DNA of 64,000 bases from Humibacter sp049446075 (GTDB lineage: Bacteria; Actinomycetota; Actinomycetes; Actinomycetales; Microbacteriaceae). The stretch's first letter is position 1; every line of letters begins with the position of its first letter. Positions 41,909-50,304 of this stretch are shown in pieces. The translations under genes and the position numbers were made by a program. The DNA is taken from contig NZ_JBMSEB010000001.1 of assembly GCF_049446075.1 (NCBI RefSeq), positions 1,054,001 through 1,118,000 on the forward strand, written 5' to 3'. Under the pieces are notes generated by a model. The model did no database searches and was not told the DNA's origin. It saw only the letters and a program-made list of their open reading frames with translations.

Positions 41909-43168
41909 CTACCCTAAACCCGACGCGGCCAGCAAGTGCTCGCGCAGGGCGTCCCGCACTGCGGCCATGCCCTCGTACGTCTCCTGGAACGACGTCGACA
42001 GCGGCGAGAGTCCGATGCGCAGCCCTCCTGGTTCGCGGTAGTCGGGGATGACTCCCCGCTCCCACAGCCTTGCGGTGACGTCGCGCATTGCGGGATGCTG
42101 CACCGTCACGTGCCCGCCTCGGTGAGCGGCGTCCCGCGGTGATGCCAGGGTCGCACCGAGCGGCACGAGCCATTCGTCGGTCAGCTCGATCGCGAACTGC
42201 GTGAGTGCGAGTGATTTGGCGCGCACCGCTTCGATCCCGCGGTCCTCGATCATCTCGAGGGTGTCCTGCATGGCGAGCATGCCGAGGATGGGCGGAGTCC
42301 CGCTGAGGAAACGGCGCATCCCGTCGGCCGCACGGTACTCGGGGCCCATGGTGAAGACATCCGAGGAGCCCATCCAGCCCTGGATCGGCTGGCGCAGCAC
42401 GTCGTGCAGGTCGGCGCGCACGTATGCGAAGGCCGGCGAGCCGGGGCCGCCGTTCAGGTACTTGTACGTGCAGCCGACGGCGAGGTCGACCTCCCACGCG
42501 TCGAGTTCGATCGGCACTGAGCCCACGGAGTGGCAGAGATCCCACAGCACGAGCGCGCCCGCGTCGTGAGCGATGCGTGTGATGCGCTGGGCGTCGGCCA
42601 GGAACCCCGAGCGATAGGCAACGTGGCTCAGCACGACGAGCGCCGTCTGCTTCCCCACGGCTGCCGCGACCTGCTCCGCCGTCACTCCGGACGCCGTATC
42701 GGCCTCGATCCAGCGCAGCGTGAGCCCGCGTTCGGCCGCGACCCCGTCGAGCACGTATCGGTCGGTCGGGAAGTTGTCGGTGTCGAGCACGATCTCGGTG
42801 CGTCGGCCCGCGCCGCGAGGGGCGTCGACCGCTGCCCTGGCGAGCTTGTACAGCAGAACGGTCGTCGAGTCGCCGACGACGGTCTGACCGGATGCCGCAC
42901 CGAGCGCGGCCCTGCCGATGCGGTCTCCGATGGCGAAGGGCAGCTCCATCCATTGCTCGTCCCAGCCGCGGATGAGCCTGCCCGCCCAGTCCTGCGTCAG
43001 GAATCGGTGGACGCGCTCCACGCTCGCTTCGGTGGGCCTGCCGAGGGAGTTTCCGTCGAAGTAGGCGACAAGGCCCTCTGAGTCGACGAACCTCGAGCGG
43101 AAGTGCGCGAGCCCGTCGCTGCGATCTGCCCTGCGCGCGTAGGCGAGGAAGGGATCGGGTGCCGTCAT
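41909..43168 (-). CDS. kynU: Kynureninase
   Basis: PLP enzyme splitting kynurenine into anthranilate and alanine. The 419-residue product has FDGNSLGRP near residue 30, the cofactor pocket GDSTTVLLYKLARAA, the Asp and Trp region LWDLCHSVGSVPIELDAW, and the PLP lysine in GCTYKYLNGGPGSPAF. The ATG at 43168 has AGGAAGG upstream. It lies between an amidohydrolase and a CE15-like esterase and two genes downstream of kynA, all on one strand with gaps of 4-25 nt. Confidence 0.95.
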   Translation of the reverse strand: MTAPDPFLAYARRADRSDGLAHFRSRFVDSEGLVAYFDGNSLGRPTEASVERVHRFLTQDWAGRLIRGWDEQWMELPFAIGDRIGRAALGAASGQTVVGDSTTVLLYKLARAAVDAPRGAGRRTEIVLDTDNFPTDRYVLDGVAAERGLTLRWIEADTASGVTAEQVAAAVGKQTALVVLSHVAYRSGFLADAQRITRIAHDAGALVLWDLCHSVGSVPIELDAWEVDLAVGCTYKYLNGGPGSPAFAYVRADLHDVLRQPIQGWMGSSDVFTMGPEYRAADGMRRFLSGTPPILGMLAMQDTLEMIEDRGIEAVRAKSLALTQFAIELTDEWLVPLGATLASPRDAAHRGGHVTVQHPAMRDVTARLWERGVIPDYREPGGLRIGLSPLSTSFQETYEGMAAVRDALREHLLAASGLG

Positions 43169-43193
43169 CGCGCTGCCCTTCCTGAGCGTCTCG

Positions 43194-44228
43194 TCATTCC
43201 AGCGTCTCCTCCAGGTAGTCGATGGTGGTGGCACGCGCCCTCGAAAGCCAGTGAGCCGTCTCGGAGGCGCCCTCGGGTGGCGCACCAGGCACCCAGGCGA
43301 GTCGCGGCCCCACCGTGTCGCCGTGCGAGGCGCCCGCGATGCCGGCGACGAGGGACTCCCTGTCGAGGCCCGCAGAGGCGAGCGCAGCGAGCTCGCGCGC
43401 GTTGACGCCCGACGGCAGCGGACCGTTGCCGAGGTCTGTTCCGTAGAGCACGCGAACGCCCGCCGCGGCGAGGTGCCGGACATTGTCGAGAGCCGTCTCG
43501 AACTCGGGTGTGGCTTCGCCCCAGCCGTGGATATCGAGGGTGGAGATGACGGCCGTGCCCGCTCTGGACATGCGGGCGACGAGGTCGGCGTCGAGGTGCT
43601 CGGTGAACGGCGCGTGCGTGATCACGTTGACGCCGGCATCCAGCGCTCTCGACGTCATACCCTCCCCCTCAACGTGCGCGGCAACCGGTACGCCTTCACC
43701 GCGGCTTGCCGTGACGATGGCGGCGAGCAGTTCGGGCGAGGGCACGGGTCCGGCCGCGCCGTTGAGCGTGACCTTGATCACGGATGCTCCGGCTGCCGCC
43801 TGTGCGCGCACGACGGTCTCGGCCTCCTCCGGATCGCTCAACTCGACCACTGCGGCATCGGATGCCCACTGCCTGCCGCTCGGGTAGCCGCCATTGCAAG
43901 TGAGGAAGGCGCCTGCGATATGGATGTCGGGCAGCGTCGAGCCGGGGAATGCGGCATCCCTGCGCAGTCTCCCCGTCATGGCCGGGTCTCCCCCGAGGTC
44001 GACGACGTGGGTGATGCCGCCGTCGAGCAGAGGCTCGGGGTCGATGAGTTCGAGGTGTACGTGGTGGTCGGTCAGTCGCGGGAACAGCGTGCCTGGCACG
44101 GCGAGGTCGGGATCGGCGTCGATGGGAGCCGGGTGCAGCAGGCCATCACGCAGCATGTACGAGCTTCGACCGCGGAACGACCCGGTCCATGCACCCTCGA
44201 ACGCGACGATCTGGCCTTCCTCTAGCAT
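43194..44228 (-). CDS. Metal-dependent amidohydrolase in the kynurenine operon
   Basis: A 344-residue amidohydrolase-superfamily TIM barrel. The metal set is complete: HxH in TDHHVHLE near residue 53, a lysine in ASVIKVTLNG, histidines in PVAAHVEGE and VITHAPFTEH, and the aspartate in LYGTDLGNG. No characterised family could be assigned. It sits between kynA (13 nt gap) and kynU (25 nt gap), exactly where N-formylkynurenine must lose its formyl group, and no recognisable KynB or AFMID gene is nearby. Inference: it may be the formamidase. An imidazolonepropionase-like role is less likely in this context. Confidence 0.82.
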   Translation of the reverse strand: MLEEGQIVAFEGAWTGSFRGRSSYMLRDGLLHPAPIDADPDLAVPGTLFPRLTDHHVHLELIDPEPLLDGGITHVVDLGGDPAMTGRLRRDAAFPGSTLPDIHIAGAFLTCNGGYPSGRQWASDAAVVELSDPEEAETVVRAQAAAGASVIKVTLNGAAGPVPSPELLAAIVTASRGEGVPVAAHVEGEGMTSRALDAGVNVITHAPFTEHLDADLVARMSRAGTAVISTLDIHGWGEATPEFETALDNVRHLAAAGVRVLYGTDLGNGPLPSGVNARELAALASAGLDRESLVAGIAGASHGDTVGPRLAWVPGAPPEGASETAHWLSRARATTIDYLEETLE

Positions 44229-44241
44229 CGGGCTCCGTCTC

Positions 44242-45123
44242 TCACGCCGTTGCTCCGATCTGGGTGCGCACCGCGTACAGCTCAGGGAAGAACACGATGT
44301 CGAGCGCCTTCTGCAGGAACGGGGCTCCGCTCGAACCCCCGGTGCCGGTCTTCATGCCGATCGTGCGCTGCACGGTCTTCAAGTGCCTGAACCGCCACAA
44401 CTGGAAGTTCTCCTCCAGGTCGACAAGCTCTTCGCACGCTTCGTACGCCGACCAGTGCTCGTCGGCCTTCTCGTAGATCTCGCGAATGACGGGCATGAGT
44501 TCATCATGCATGCGGTATGCCTTCGTCACATCTCGCTCGAGCACCGACTCGGGCACCGCGAAGCCGGCACGTGCGAGATGGCGCAGGAACTCGTCGTAGA
44601 GCGTCGGGGCGGCCAGGATGCCCGCGAGCAGCTCGTGCGCGGCATGGTCGCTCTCGAAGACCTGCAGCATGCGGGCATCCTTGTTGCCGAGCGTGAACTC
44701 GACAGCACGGTACTGCCAGGACTGGAAGCCAGACGAGTTGCCGAGGAACCCGCGGAATTGGGCGTACTCCGTCGGCGTCAGCGTGGCGAGAACCGACCAC
44801 TGGTCGGTCAGCGTGCGCTGGATGTGCTTCACGCGAGCGATGCGCTTGAGCGCAGGCTGCAGCTGATCGTCACGAAGCAGCCTGCACGCATCGGTGAGCT
44901 CGTGCAGAACGAGCTTCAGCCACAGCTCGGTGGTCTGATGCTGAACGATGAACAGCAGTTCGTCGTGGTGCTCAGGGCGGCTCACCGGATGCTGTGCGGC
45001 GAGCAGCATGTCGAGGCCCAGGTATGACGAATAGCTCATCCTGGTGCTGAAATCGGTGACGATGCCGTCTTCGTACCGGTCAGCCACTTCGTCGTGCGGA
45101 ACCTTCTCGTCGTCGGTCATCAC
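44242..45123 (-). CDS. kynA: Tryptophan 2,3-dioxygenase
   Basis: Haem enzyme opening the indole ring of tryptophan to N-formylkynurenine. The 293-residue protein has the substrate helix SYSSYLGLDMLLAAQHP, then HHDELLFIVQHQTTELWLKL with the distal histidine, the GFQSWQYRAVEF block, and the proximal haem histidine in WRFRHLKTVQRTIG. The ATG at 45123 has a strong GAGGAGG ribosome-binding site. It is first gene of the four-gene operon. An inverted repeat at 45147-45166 just upstream may be the operator. Confidence 0.96.
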   Translation of the reverse strand: MMTDDEKVPHDEVADRYEDGIVTDFSTRMSYSSYLGLDMLLAAQHPVSRPEHHDELLFIVQHQTTELWLKLVLHELTDACRLLRDDQLQPALKRIARVKHIQRTLTDQWSVLATLTPTEYAQFRGFLGNSSGFQSWQYRAVEFTLGNKDARMLQVFESDHAAHELLAGILAAPTLYDEFLRHLARAGFAVPESVLERDVTKAYRMHDELMPVIREIYEKADEHWSAYEACEELVDLEENFQLWRFRHLKTVQRTIGMKTGTGGSSGAPFLQKALDIVFFPELYAVRTQIGATA

Positions 45124-45146
45124 GCCTCCTCGCGTCCGCGCTCCAT

Positions 45147-45166
45147 TGTCGTCTGCGGCGACGACA
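45147..45166 (-). promoter_or_regulatory. Inverted repeat upstream of kynA
   Basis: TGTCGTC (45147-45153) / GACGACA (45160-45166) with a 6-nt spacer, 24-43 nt before the start codon. It is either an operator or a hairpin in the leader. Confidence 0.4.
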
Positions 45167-45178
45167 GGGTCGAATCAG

Positions 45179-45206
45179 CGTGCGCGCAGCAGCGTGCGCG
45201 CAGCAG
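45179..45206. repeat. Two 14-bp tandem repeats in a GC-rich spacer
   Basis: CGTGCGCGCAGCAG twice in a row, followed by GC-rich CAG/CGG-type low-complexity sequence to about 45290. No gene is supported between kynA and the HNH gene. Confidence 0.7.
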
Positions 45207-45312
45207 CGTGCGGCGCGTGCGGCAGCGCGCGGCAGCGAGCGGCGACCCTGGCAGCATGCGGCAGCGCTCGCCGGCGCAGCGCTCGCTCGGCACCTAGAAG
45301 TGGCCCTGCCTG

Positions 45313-46674
45313 TTAGAAGGGTGGTGGGTCGGTGTCGTGGCCGGTGGGTGTTCGCACTCGGATGCCGCCGTCGGGTTTGGGGTCGATGCGGATCCGGGTG
45401 ACGGTTTTGAGTCGGTGCAGTCGTGGTTTCAGTGGGACCAGGTTGGTCACCTCGGTGGTGCCACCGTGTTGCCATTCGATGACGTGGTCGATCTCACCCC
45501 CGCTGGTGACCCCGGTAGCCAGGTAGGGTGCGGCGTCGTCGTCGAGCCCGTACCTGATCGTCAGCCACCGTTTCTGGTCAGGGGTTGGCCGGTATCGTCT
45601 GGCATCCAGGTTCAACCCGGCCGGGGAGCCCGGATCAGCGACCACTTTGCGGAACGCGGGAGCATCCCGTAACACGCGACCCGCGGTCTGGGCTGGGATC
45701 GGCCCGTAGCCGAGGAGTTCCGCGAACCGGCCGTCAGCATCCATCAACACCACCGGCTGCACACCGTTACCGGCAGACCCGCCCGTGCCGCTCCGGCCGC
45801 TGACACCAGCGCTGCTGCCCGTGCCGCCCGTGCTACCGGCACCTGCGCTGCCGTTGGCGGTGAGGAAGTGCAGGGCGAGGTCGGCCCGCAACTGATCAAG
45901 GGTGCGCGACTCACCCTCCCTCGTGTGGAGGCGGCGTGCTGCGGCGGTGAGTGCGGCTTCGGCTTGCGCGATCTGCACGATCGGCCCGTACAGGTGCAGC
46001 CAGGCCATGGCATCCTCGGCCGGCTCCACCACCACCCGGCGGCAGCGCAGCGCTTCCTGATGCCGTTCCTGCACCGTGTCAGCACACAACCGTTCCCGCA
46101 ACAACCGGCAGCGACGGGCGAACTCACCTGCCCTTACCCGTTCCGCGATCCCGGTCAGCTTCGCGTCAAACGCCTCAAACGCCGCCTGATCCGGAAGCCC
46201 GACCGAGGCTTCCACCGCAGCCCTGGCATGCTGCGGCGAGATGAGACCAGCCATGAACAGCCCGCACAGACCGGGCAAAGAGGCCGACAGCACCTCGCCC
46301 TGGAACGCCATCGAACGCACCACGTTCTCACTCACCTGCAACCGTTGCGCCAGATCGAACGCGACCGACCGTTGCGCGAAATCCACCTCATCCACCCGCG
46401 GATCCCGATCCCTCATGCCGACCGGTACATAAATGCGCGGATTCTGCCGGGCGATCCGAAACGCGTCCCGGATCGCGAACACCTGCCTGGCCGCCTGCTG
46501 ATACACCACCGTCTGCGACCCCACCGCATCACCCAACACGAACCCCAACACCACCTCCGCAGACACAAGCGCAGCAGAACACGCCATCTCCGCGGCCGAA
46601 GACGGCAACTCCGGATCCTCCCACCACGGCACGTCCTCAACCTCCGCGGAAACAATCACATCGGGTTCGTACAT
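45313..46674 (-). CDS. DUF222 / HNH endonuclease-like (13E12 repeat family) protein
   Basis: A 453-residue member of the actinobacterial DUF222-HNH family, often present in many genomic copies. The N-terminal DUF222 region spans about residues 20-310, then a Gly/Ser/Ala-rich linker (AGAGSTGGTGSSAG) and a C-terminal HNH-like segment EIDHVIEWQHGGTTEVTNLVPL. The zinc-binding cysteines that normally precede this block are missing, and the usual LCRRHH element is replaced by LKPRLH. The ATG at 46674 is supported by a -10 box 7 nt upstream. Nuclease activity is doubtful; the function of the family is unknown. Confidence 0.86.
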   Translation of the reverse strand: MYEPDVIVSAEVEDVPWWEDPELPSSAAEMACSAALVSAEVVLGFVLGDAVGSQTVVYQQAARQVFAIRDAFRIARQNPRIYVPVGMRDRDPRVDEVDFAQRSVAFDLAQRLQVSENVVRSMAFQGEVLSASLPGLCGLFMAGLISPQHARAAVEASVGLPDQAAFEAFDAKLTGIAERVRAGEFARRCRLLRERLCADTVQERHQEALRCRRVVVEPAEDAMAWLHLYGPIVQIAQAEAALTAAARRLHTREGESRTLDQLRADLALHFLTANGSAGAGSTGGTGSSAGVSGRSGTGGSAGNGVQPVVLMDADGRFAELLGYGPIPAQTAGRVLRDAPAFRKVVADPGSPAGLNLDARRYRPTPDQKRWLTIRYGLDDDAAPYLATGVTSGGEIDHVIEWQHGGTTEVTNLVPLKPRLHRLKTVTRIRIDPKPDGGIRVRTPTGHDTDPPPF

Positions 46675-46681
46675 ACCTTCG

Positions 46682-46687
46682 AACCTA
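46682..46687 (-). promoter_or_regulatory. -10 box of the HNH gene, leaderless
   Basis: TAGGTT on the minus strand, 7 nt before the ATG at 46674. Confidence 0.45.
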
Positions 46688-46856
46688 CGCCCCACCACCG
46701 ACACTCCGGCGCCCCTATGCACAACCCTGACCGCGAAGAAACGCAGCAGCGGAAGAACCGAGCGGAAGACGAGAGGCAACGGAGAAGTGACACGTGGAGA
46801 ACCGTGGATCACGATGGGCGTAATGAGACGGAAGCGGTGCAGAACTGACGCACCCA

Positions 46857-47060
46857 TCACCGCCAGCCGTAGAGGCGCCGCATGGCACGATCACGTTCGC
46901 ACTCGAGCTGTCTCTGCAGTTCAAAGCGACGGATCCGCTCGTCGCGAGCGAGCGACGAGGCATCCGATCCGCGCAACAGCACTCTCCACGAGCGAGCGAC
47001 ACGCCACCAAGAGCCCGTGCTCGGCTGGCCACCGCGGACCCGGAGGGCCTCGCCGCTCAT
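46857..47060 (-). CDS. Small basic protein coupled to the ArsR-type regulator
   Basis: A 67-codon ORF whose ATG overlaps the stop codon of the upstream regulator gene (ATGA), the standard translational coupling in this window. The product is Arg-rich (over a quarter of residues) with a helical, charged C-terminus, RRFELQRQLECERDRAMRRLYGWR. No membrane segment or known domain is seen. It could be a genuine small accessory protein or a chance ORF in GC-rich sequence. The coupling and clean charged helix favour a real gene. Confidence 0.5.
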   Translation of the reverse strand: MSGEALRVRGGQPSTGSWWRVARSWRVLLRGSDASSLARDERIRRFELQRQLECERDRAMRRLYGWR

Positions 47061-48127
47061 CGCAGGAGTCCTGACAAGAGATCGGAGCCCAGTCGCTGGA
47101 GGACCACGGCGTCTGCGCGGTAGCGCACGAACCGCCCGTCGCGGCGCGAAGTGACGAGGCCCGCGTCGCGGAGCAGCGCCAGATGCCGGGATACCTCTGG
47201 CGCCGACACATCCCAGCTCTGTGCAAGCTCGGCGGTCGTGCGAGTGCCCCGCACGAGGCTTCGCAGAAGACGGAGGCGCAACGGATGATCCAGAGCGGCA
47301 AGCATGTCCTGCACGCGATCCAGGGATGCCTCAGGTGAACCGACGCCGCGATGAACCGGATACTGCACGACAGGCCGGCGGCCGGGCGCGTACGCCACGA
47401 GTATGTGTGGGTCTCCCATCACCGTGGGAAGGAACGTGAGCCCCGAGGCGCCGCTTGCGCGAGCATCCTGCAACTTGTCCACCACCACGGCGTCGCCTAC
47501 CAGGGTGAGCGCCATGGACATGCCGGCCAGTGTCGGTGCAGGGCCGACAACGCCGAGTACGTCGCGCCTCCCCCGCGCCTCGGCGTTGATGGCCGCACCG
47601 AGCGTCGACCACTCCTGCGCGAAGATCTCCTGGTCGAACCCGGTGACCACCTCGCGCATTCGACGGCGGGCCCCTTCCGGGTCGGCAATGACCGACTCGA
47701 CGAATCCAAGCGCTTGCGGACCCCTCGCAGCCGCCCGCTCTCGGGCTTCGCTGCCTGCACGGTGGTCGGTCAGCGGTGATCCGAGGTCCGCGCGCATGCG
47801 GAGGGTTCCACAGCTGAACGTGATGAGAACGCTCTTTACCCAGTCCTCGTTCGAAAGCCGGTCTATCGCATCCAGTTCATCGGACAGGCTCGATCCGTCA
47901 GAGGCTGGCAGGAAAATGTCGGGGCGCGACACCCTCCAGAGATAGTCGCTGGCCGCGATCTGCTCCGACAGCTCGGGGCTGAGGATGTCGCGGACGCGCT
48001 CGGCCCATGCCCGTCGTTCGGGATGGTGACCGGACTCCGAATAGACGTGCAACGCCGCAACGAGCTCTGCCACGTGGGATACCGCGAAGTCGAACTCGGA
48101 CTTCCCCACAGGAATCGTGATGGACAT
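47057..48127 (-). CDS. ArsR-type transcriptional regulator with DUF5937 domain
   Basis: A 356-residue regulator. The C-terminal 90 residues are an ArsR winged helix: ALDHPLRLRLLRSLVRGTRTTAELAQSWDVSAPEVSRHLALLRDAGLVTSRRDGRFVRYRAD. The larger N-terminal part (residues 1-260, IPVGKSEFDFAVSHVAELVAALHV) corresponds to DUF5937, presumed to sense a ligand. There is no ArsR metal-binding cysteine motif in the recognition helix, so it is not a simple metal sensor. Two inverted repeats lie directly upstream (48134-48186). It is co-translated with a 67-codon ORF downstream. Confidence 0.87.
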   Translation of the reverse strand: MSITIPVGKSEFDFAVSHVAELVAALHVYSESGHHPERRAWAERVRDILSPELSEQIAASDYLWRVSRPDIFLPASDGSSLSDELDAIDRLSNEDWVKSVLITFSCGTLRMRADLGSPLTDHRAGSEARERAAARGPQALGFVESVIADPEGARRRMREVVTGFDQEIFAQEWSTLGAAINAEARGRRDVLGVVGPAPTLAGMSMALTLVGDAVVVDKLQDARASGASGLTFLPTVMGDPHILVAYAPGRRPVVQYPVHRGVGSPEASLDRVQDMLAALDHPLRLRLLRSLVRGTRTTAELAQSWDVSAPEVSRHLALLRDAGLVTSRRDGRFVRYRADAVVLQRLGSDLLSGLLR

Positions 48128-48133
48128 ACCTCG

Positions 48134-48186
48134 AGCGTGAGGCTTGCATCACGCTTTGTCGCGAGGATTGACCGGAATCGTCAATC
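48134..48186 (-). promoter_or_regulatory. Two inverted repeats upstream of the ArsR/DUF5937 gene
   Basis: AGCGTGA / TCACGCT (48134-48140, 48149-48155, 8-nt spacer) and GATTGAC / GTCAATC (48166-48172, 48180-48186, 7-nt spacer). Both are perfect 7-bp arms, within 60 nt of the start codon. They are likely operators for autoregulation. Confidence 0.55.
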
Positions 48187-48201
48187 GGCGAGCCGTCGCT
48201 T

Positions 48202-50304
48202 CTACTCGGCCGCCACCTCGAGCACGATCGCGTGTTCAGGGTGAAGCCCGGGCATGGCGAGCCCGACGACCTCGAGCGCACGACCGCTCATGGTGACGCC
48301 GTCAGCCTTGACCCAGGCCGGAAGGGAACGGTGCGCCACACCGTGCCTGTCGACAGGAAGCCCGGGCGACACACGATAGACGCGCCCCGGGTCGAGCCCG
48401 GGGATACGCAGCCGCGACGGCGCCTCGTCGGCCGAGGTGGCCAGTGCCCCGTACACGACGAGTGCGCGAGAACGGTCCTGCGCCACCACGCCGTACGCCG
48501 TATCCGTGTCGTCCGGCCGGTCGATGCGGACTGCCCGTCCGCTGTGGATCAGGCCGCGCTGCGCCTTGTAGAACTCGATCGCGCCACCGAGCTCGGCCCG
48601 CTCCGAATCCGTGAGCCGACGCACGTCCCACTCCACACCGAAGTGGCCGAACAGGGCCGTGATCGCACGAAACGACAGTGCGTGCGTACGCCGGGTGGTG
48701 TGAGAGGTGCCCGGGCCGACGTGCGAGCCGACGAGCTCCGGCGGCAGAACGAGGCCGGTCCACCTCTGGATCGTCTGACGCTCGAGCGCGTCGTTGGTGT
48801 CGGATGCCCACACCCGGTCGGTGCGCTGCAGAATGCCCAGGTCCACGCGGGCGCCACCCGAGGAACAGCTCTCGATCTCCACGTCAGGATGCGCGGCACG
48901 AAGCGCGTCGAACATGCGATACGCGGCGAGTGTCTGCTCATGCGTCGACGACGTGCCGTCGTGTCCGAGCTCGAGCTGGTCACGGTTCTGGTCCCACTTC
49001 AGGTAGTCGATCGGGTACTCGGTGAGCAGGGCGTCGAGGCGCTCGTAGATGTAGTCCCAGGCATCCGGGTTCACGAGGTCGAGCACCTGCTGGTGCCGCC
49101 AGCGCAACGAGAGACGGTCGCCGGGCCCTGAGATCCAGTCAGGATGCGCGCGCGCCAGGTCGGAGTCCTCGTTGATCATCTCGGGCTCGACCCACAGACC
49201 GAACTGCATGCCGCGAGACTTCACGTGGTCGGTCAGGGGCGTGAGGCCCTGCGGCCACACATCGGGGTCGACGAACCAGTCGCCGAGTCCTGCGGTGTCG
49301 TCCCTGCGGCCCACGAACCAACCGTCGTCGAGCACGAACCGCTCGACGCCGAGCTCGGCCGCCGAGTCGGCCAGCTGCTTCAGCACGTTCAGGTCGTGGT
49401 TGAAGTACACCGCCTCCCACGTGTTGAGAACGACGGGCCGCGGCGACGAGGGATGCTGCGGCCTGGCTCGCATCCATTCGTGGAAGCTCGCGCTGATCCC
49501 GTCGAGCCCGTGGGCGGAGTACGAAGCGAACGCACGCGGTGCACGGTAGACCTCGCCAGGCGTGAGCACGAGCTCGCCCGAATGCAGCAGCTCGCCGACC
49601 GCGACCACCTTCTGCCCGTCACCTGAGCGCTCGACTCGACTGGTGTGATCGCCGCTCCAGCCCAGGTGCAGCGCCCAGACCTCGCCCGAGCGCCAACCGA
49701 AACCGGGAGTCCCTGCGGCGATGACCAGCGTCGAATCGTGCCCGGTGCGGCCATGCCTGCCGTCGCGAACCCACGTTCCCTGGTCGATGTGCCTGCGCTG
49801 CGGGTGCTTCTCCCTGGCCCAGCGCCCCGTGAGATCGAGCGCCTCCGTCGCCTGCGACGGCACGGGGAGCGTCGTGTCGAGGGATGCCACCCTGAACTCG
49901 CCCTCACCGGCGTTCTCGAGTTCGTTATCGATCAGCAGCAGCCCGGACGGCTCGAGCGCGAGCGTGCTTCGCACGACGACGCCTGCCGCCTCGTCGCTCA
50001 GCGTCAGCACGGCGCGCGCATCGTCCGCCTCGACGTTCTGCAGCACGAGCCGGAGTGAGTAGGACCTCGACTCGCGGTCGCCGGAGATCCCGGGGGTTCC
50101 GCGCCATCCCCTCGAACCCTGCGGAATCAGCGAAACCGGCGACGGCTCATCCGATGCCGAGTTCGGCACAGAGGGCTCGAGCGCTACGGCATCCGGCGCG
50201 TGCTCCCCCAGATCGGCTCCCCAGTGCGCCACGCGGGCGTCGCCGTCGCGCAGGTCGAGCAGGATGCTCACCCCTGCAGAACGCAGGTACAGACGGTCGA
50301 TCAT
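48202..50304 (-). CDS. Alpha-galactosidase, GH36
   Basis: It hydrolyses terminal alpha-galactosyl residues (raffinose, melibiose, galactomannan side chains). The 700-residue length and three-part layout (N-terminal beta-sandwich, barrel, C-terminal beta domain) match bacterial GH36. In the barrel: VERFVLDDGWFVGRRDD, the nucleophile aspartate in YLKWDQNRD, CSSGGARVDLG and the acid/base aspartate in VWASDTND. There is no signal peptide, so substrates are imported by the adjacent ABC system. ATG 50304 overlaps the regulator's stop by 4 nt. It is last gene of a five-gene operon. Confidence 0.95.
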   Translation of the reverse strand: MIDRLYLRSAGVSILLDLRDGDARVAHWGADLGEHAPDAVALEPSVPNSASDEPSPVSLIPQGSRGWRGTPGISGDRESRSYSLRLVLQNVEADDARAVLTLSDEAAGVVVRSTLALEPSGLLLIDNELENAGEGEFRVASLDTTLPVPSQATEALDLTGRWAREKHPQRRHIDQGTWVRDGRHGRTGHDSTLVIAAGTPGFGWRSGEVWALHLGWSGDHTSRVERSGDGQKVVAVGELLHSGELVLTPGEVYRAPRAFASYSAHGLDGISASFHEWMRARPQHPSSPRPVVLNTWEAVYFNHDLNVLKQLADSAAELGVERFVLDDGWFVGRRDDTAGLGDWFVDPDVWPQGLTPLTDHVKSRGMQFGLWVEPEMINEDSDLARAHPDWISGPGDRLSLRWRHQQVLDLVNPDAWDYIYERLDALLTEYPIDYLKWDQNRDQLELGHDGTSSTHEQTLAAYRMFDALRAAHPDVEIESCSSGGARVDLGILQRTDRVWASDTNDALERQTIQRWTGLVLPPELVGSHVGPGTSHTTRRTHALSFRAITALFGHFGVEWDVRRLTDSERAELGGAIEFYKAQRGLIHSGRAVRIDRPDDTDTAYGVVAQDRSRALVVYGALATSADEAPSRLRIPGLDPGRVYRVSPGLPVDRHGVAHRSLPAWVKADGVTMSGRALEVVGLAMPGLHPEHAIVLEVAAE

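Noticed and set aside
45179..45300. Structured RNA in the GC-rich CAG/CGG spacer
   Set aside because: Short tandem and low-complexity sequence would fold by composition alone; no specific conserved structure is visible.
46716..46847. 43-codon plus-strand ORF upstream of the HNH gene (MHNPDREETQQRKN...)
   Set aside because: No ribosome-binding site, overlaps the probable promoter region of the divergent HNH gene, and composition is that of a chance polar ORF.
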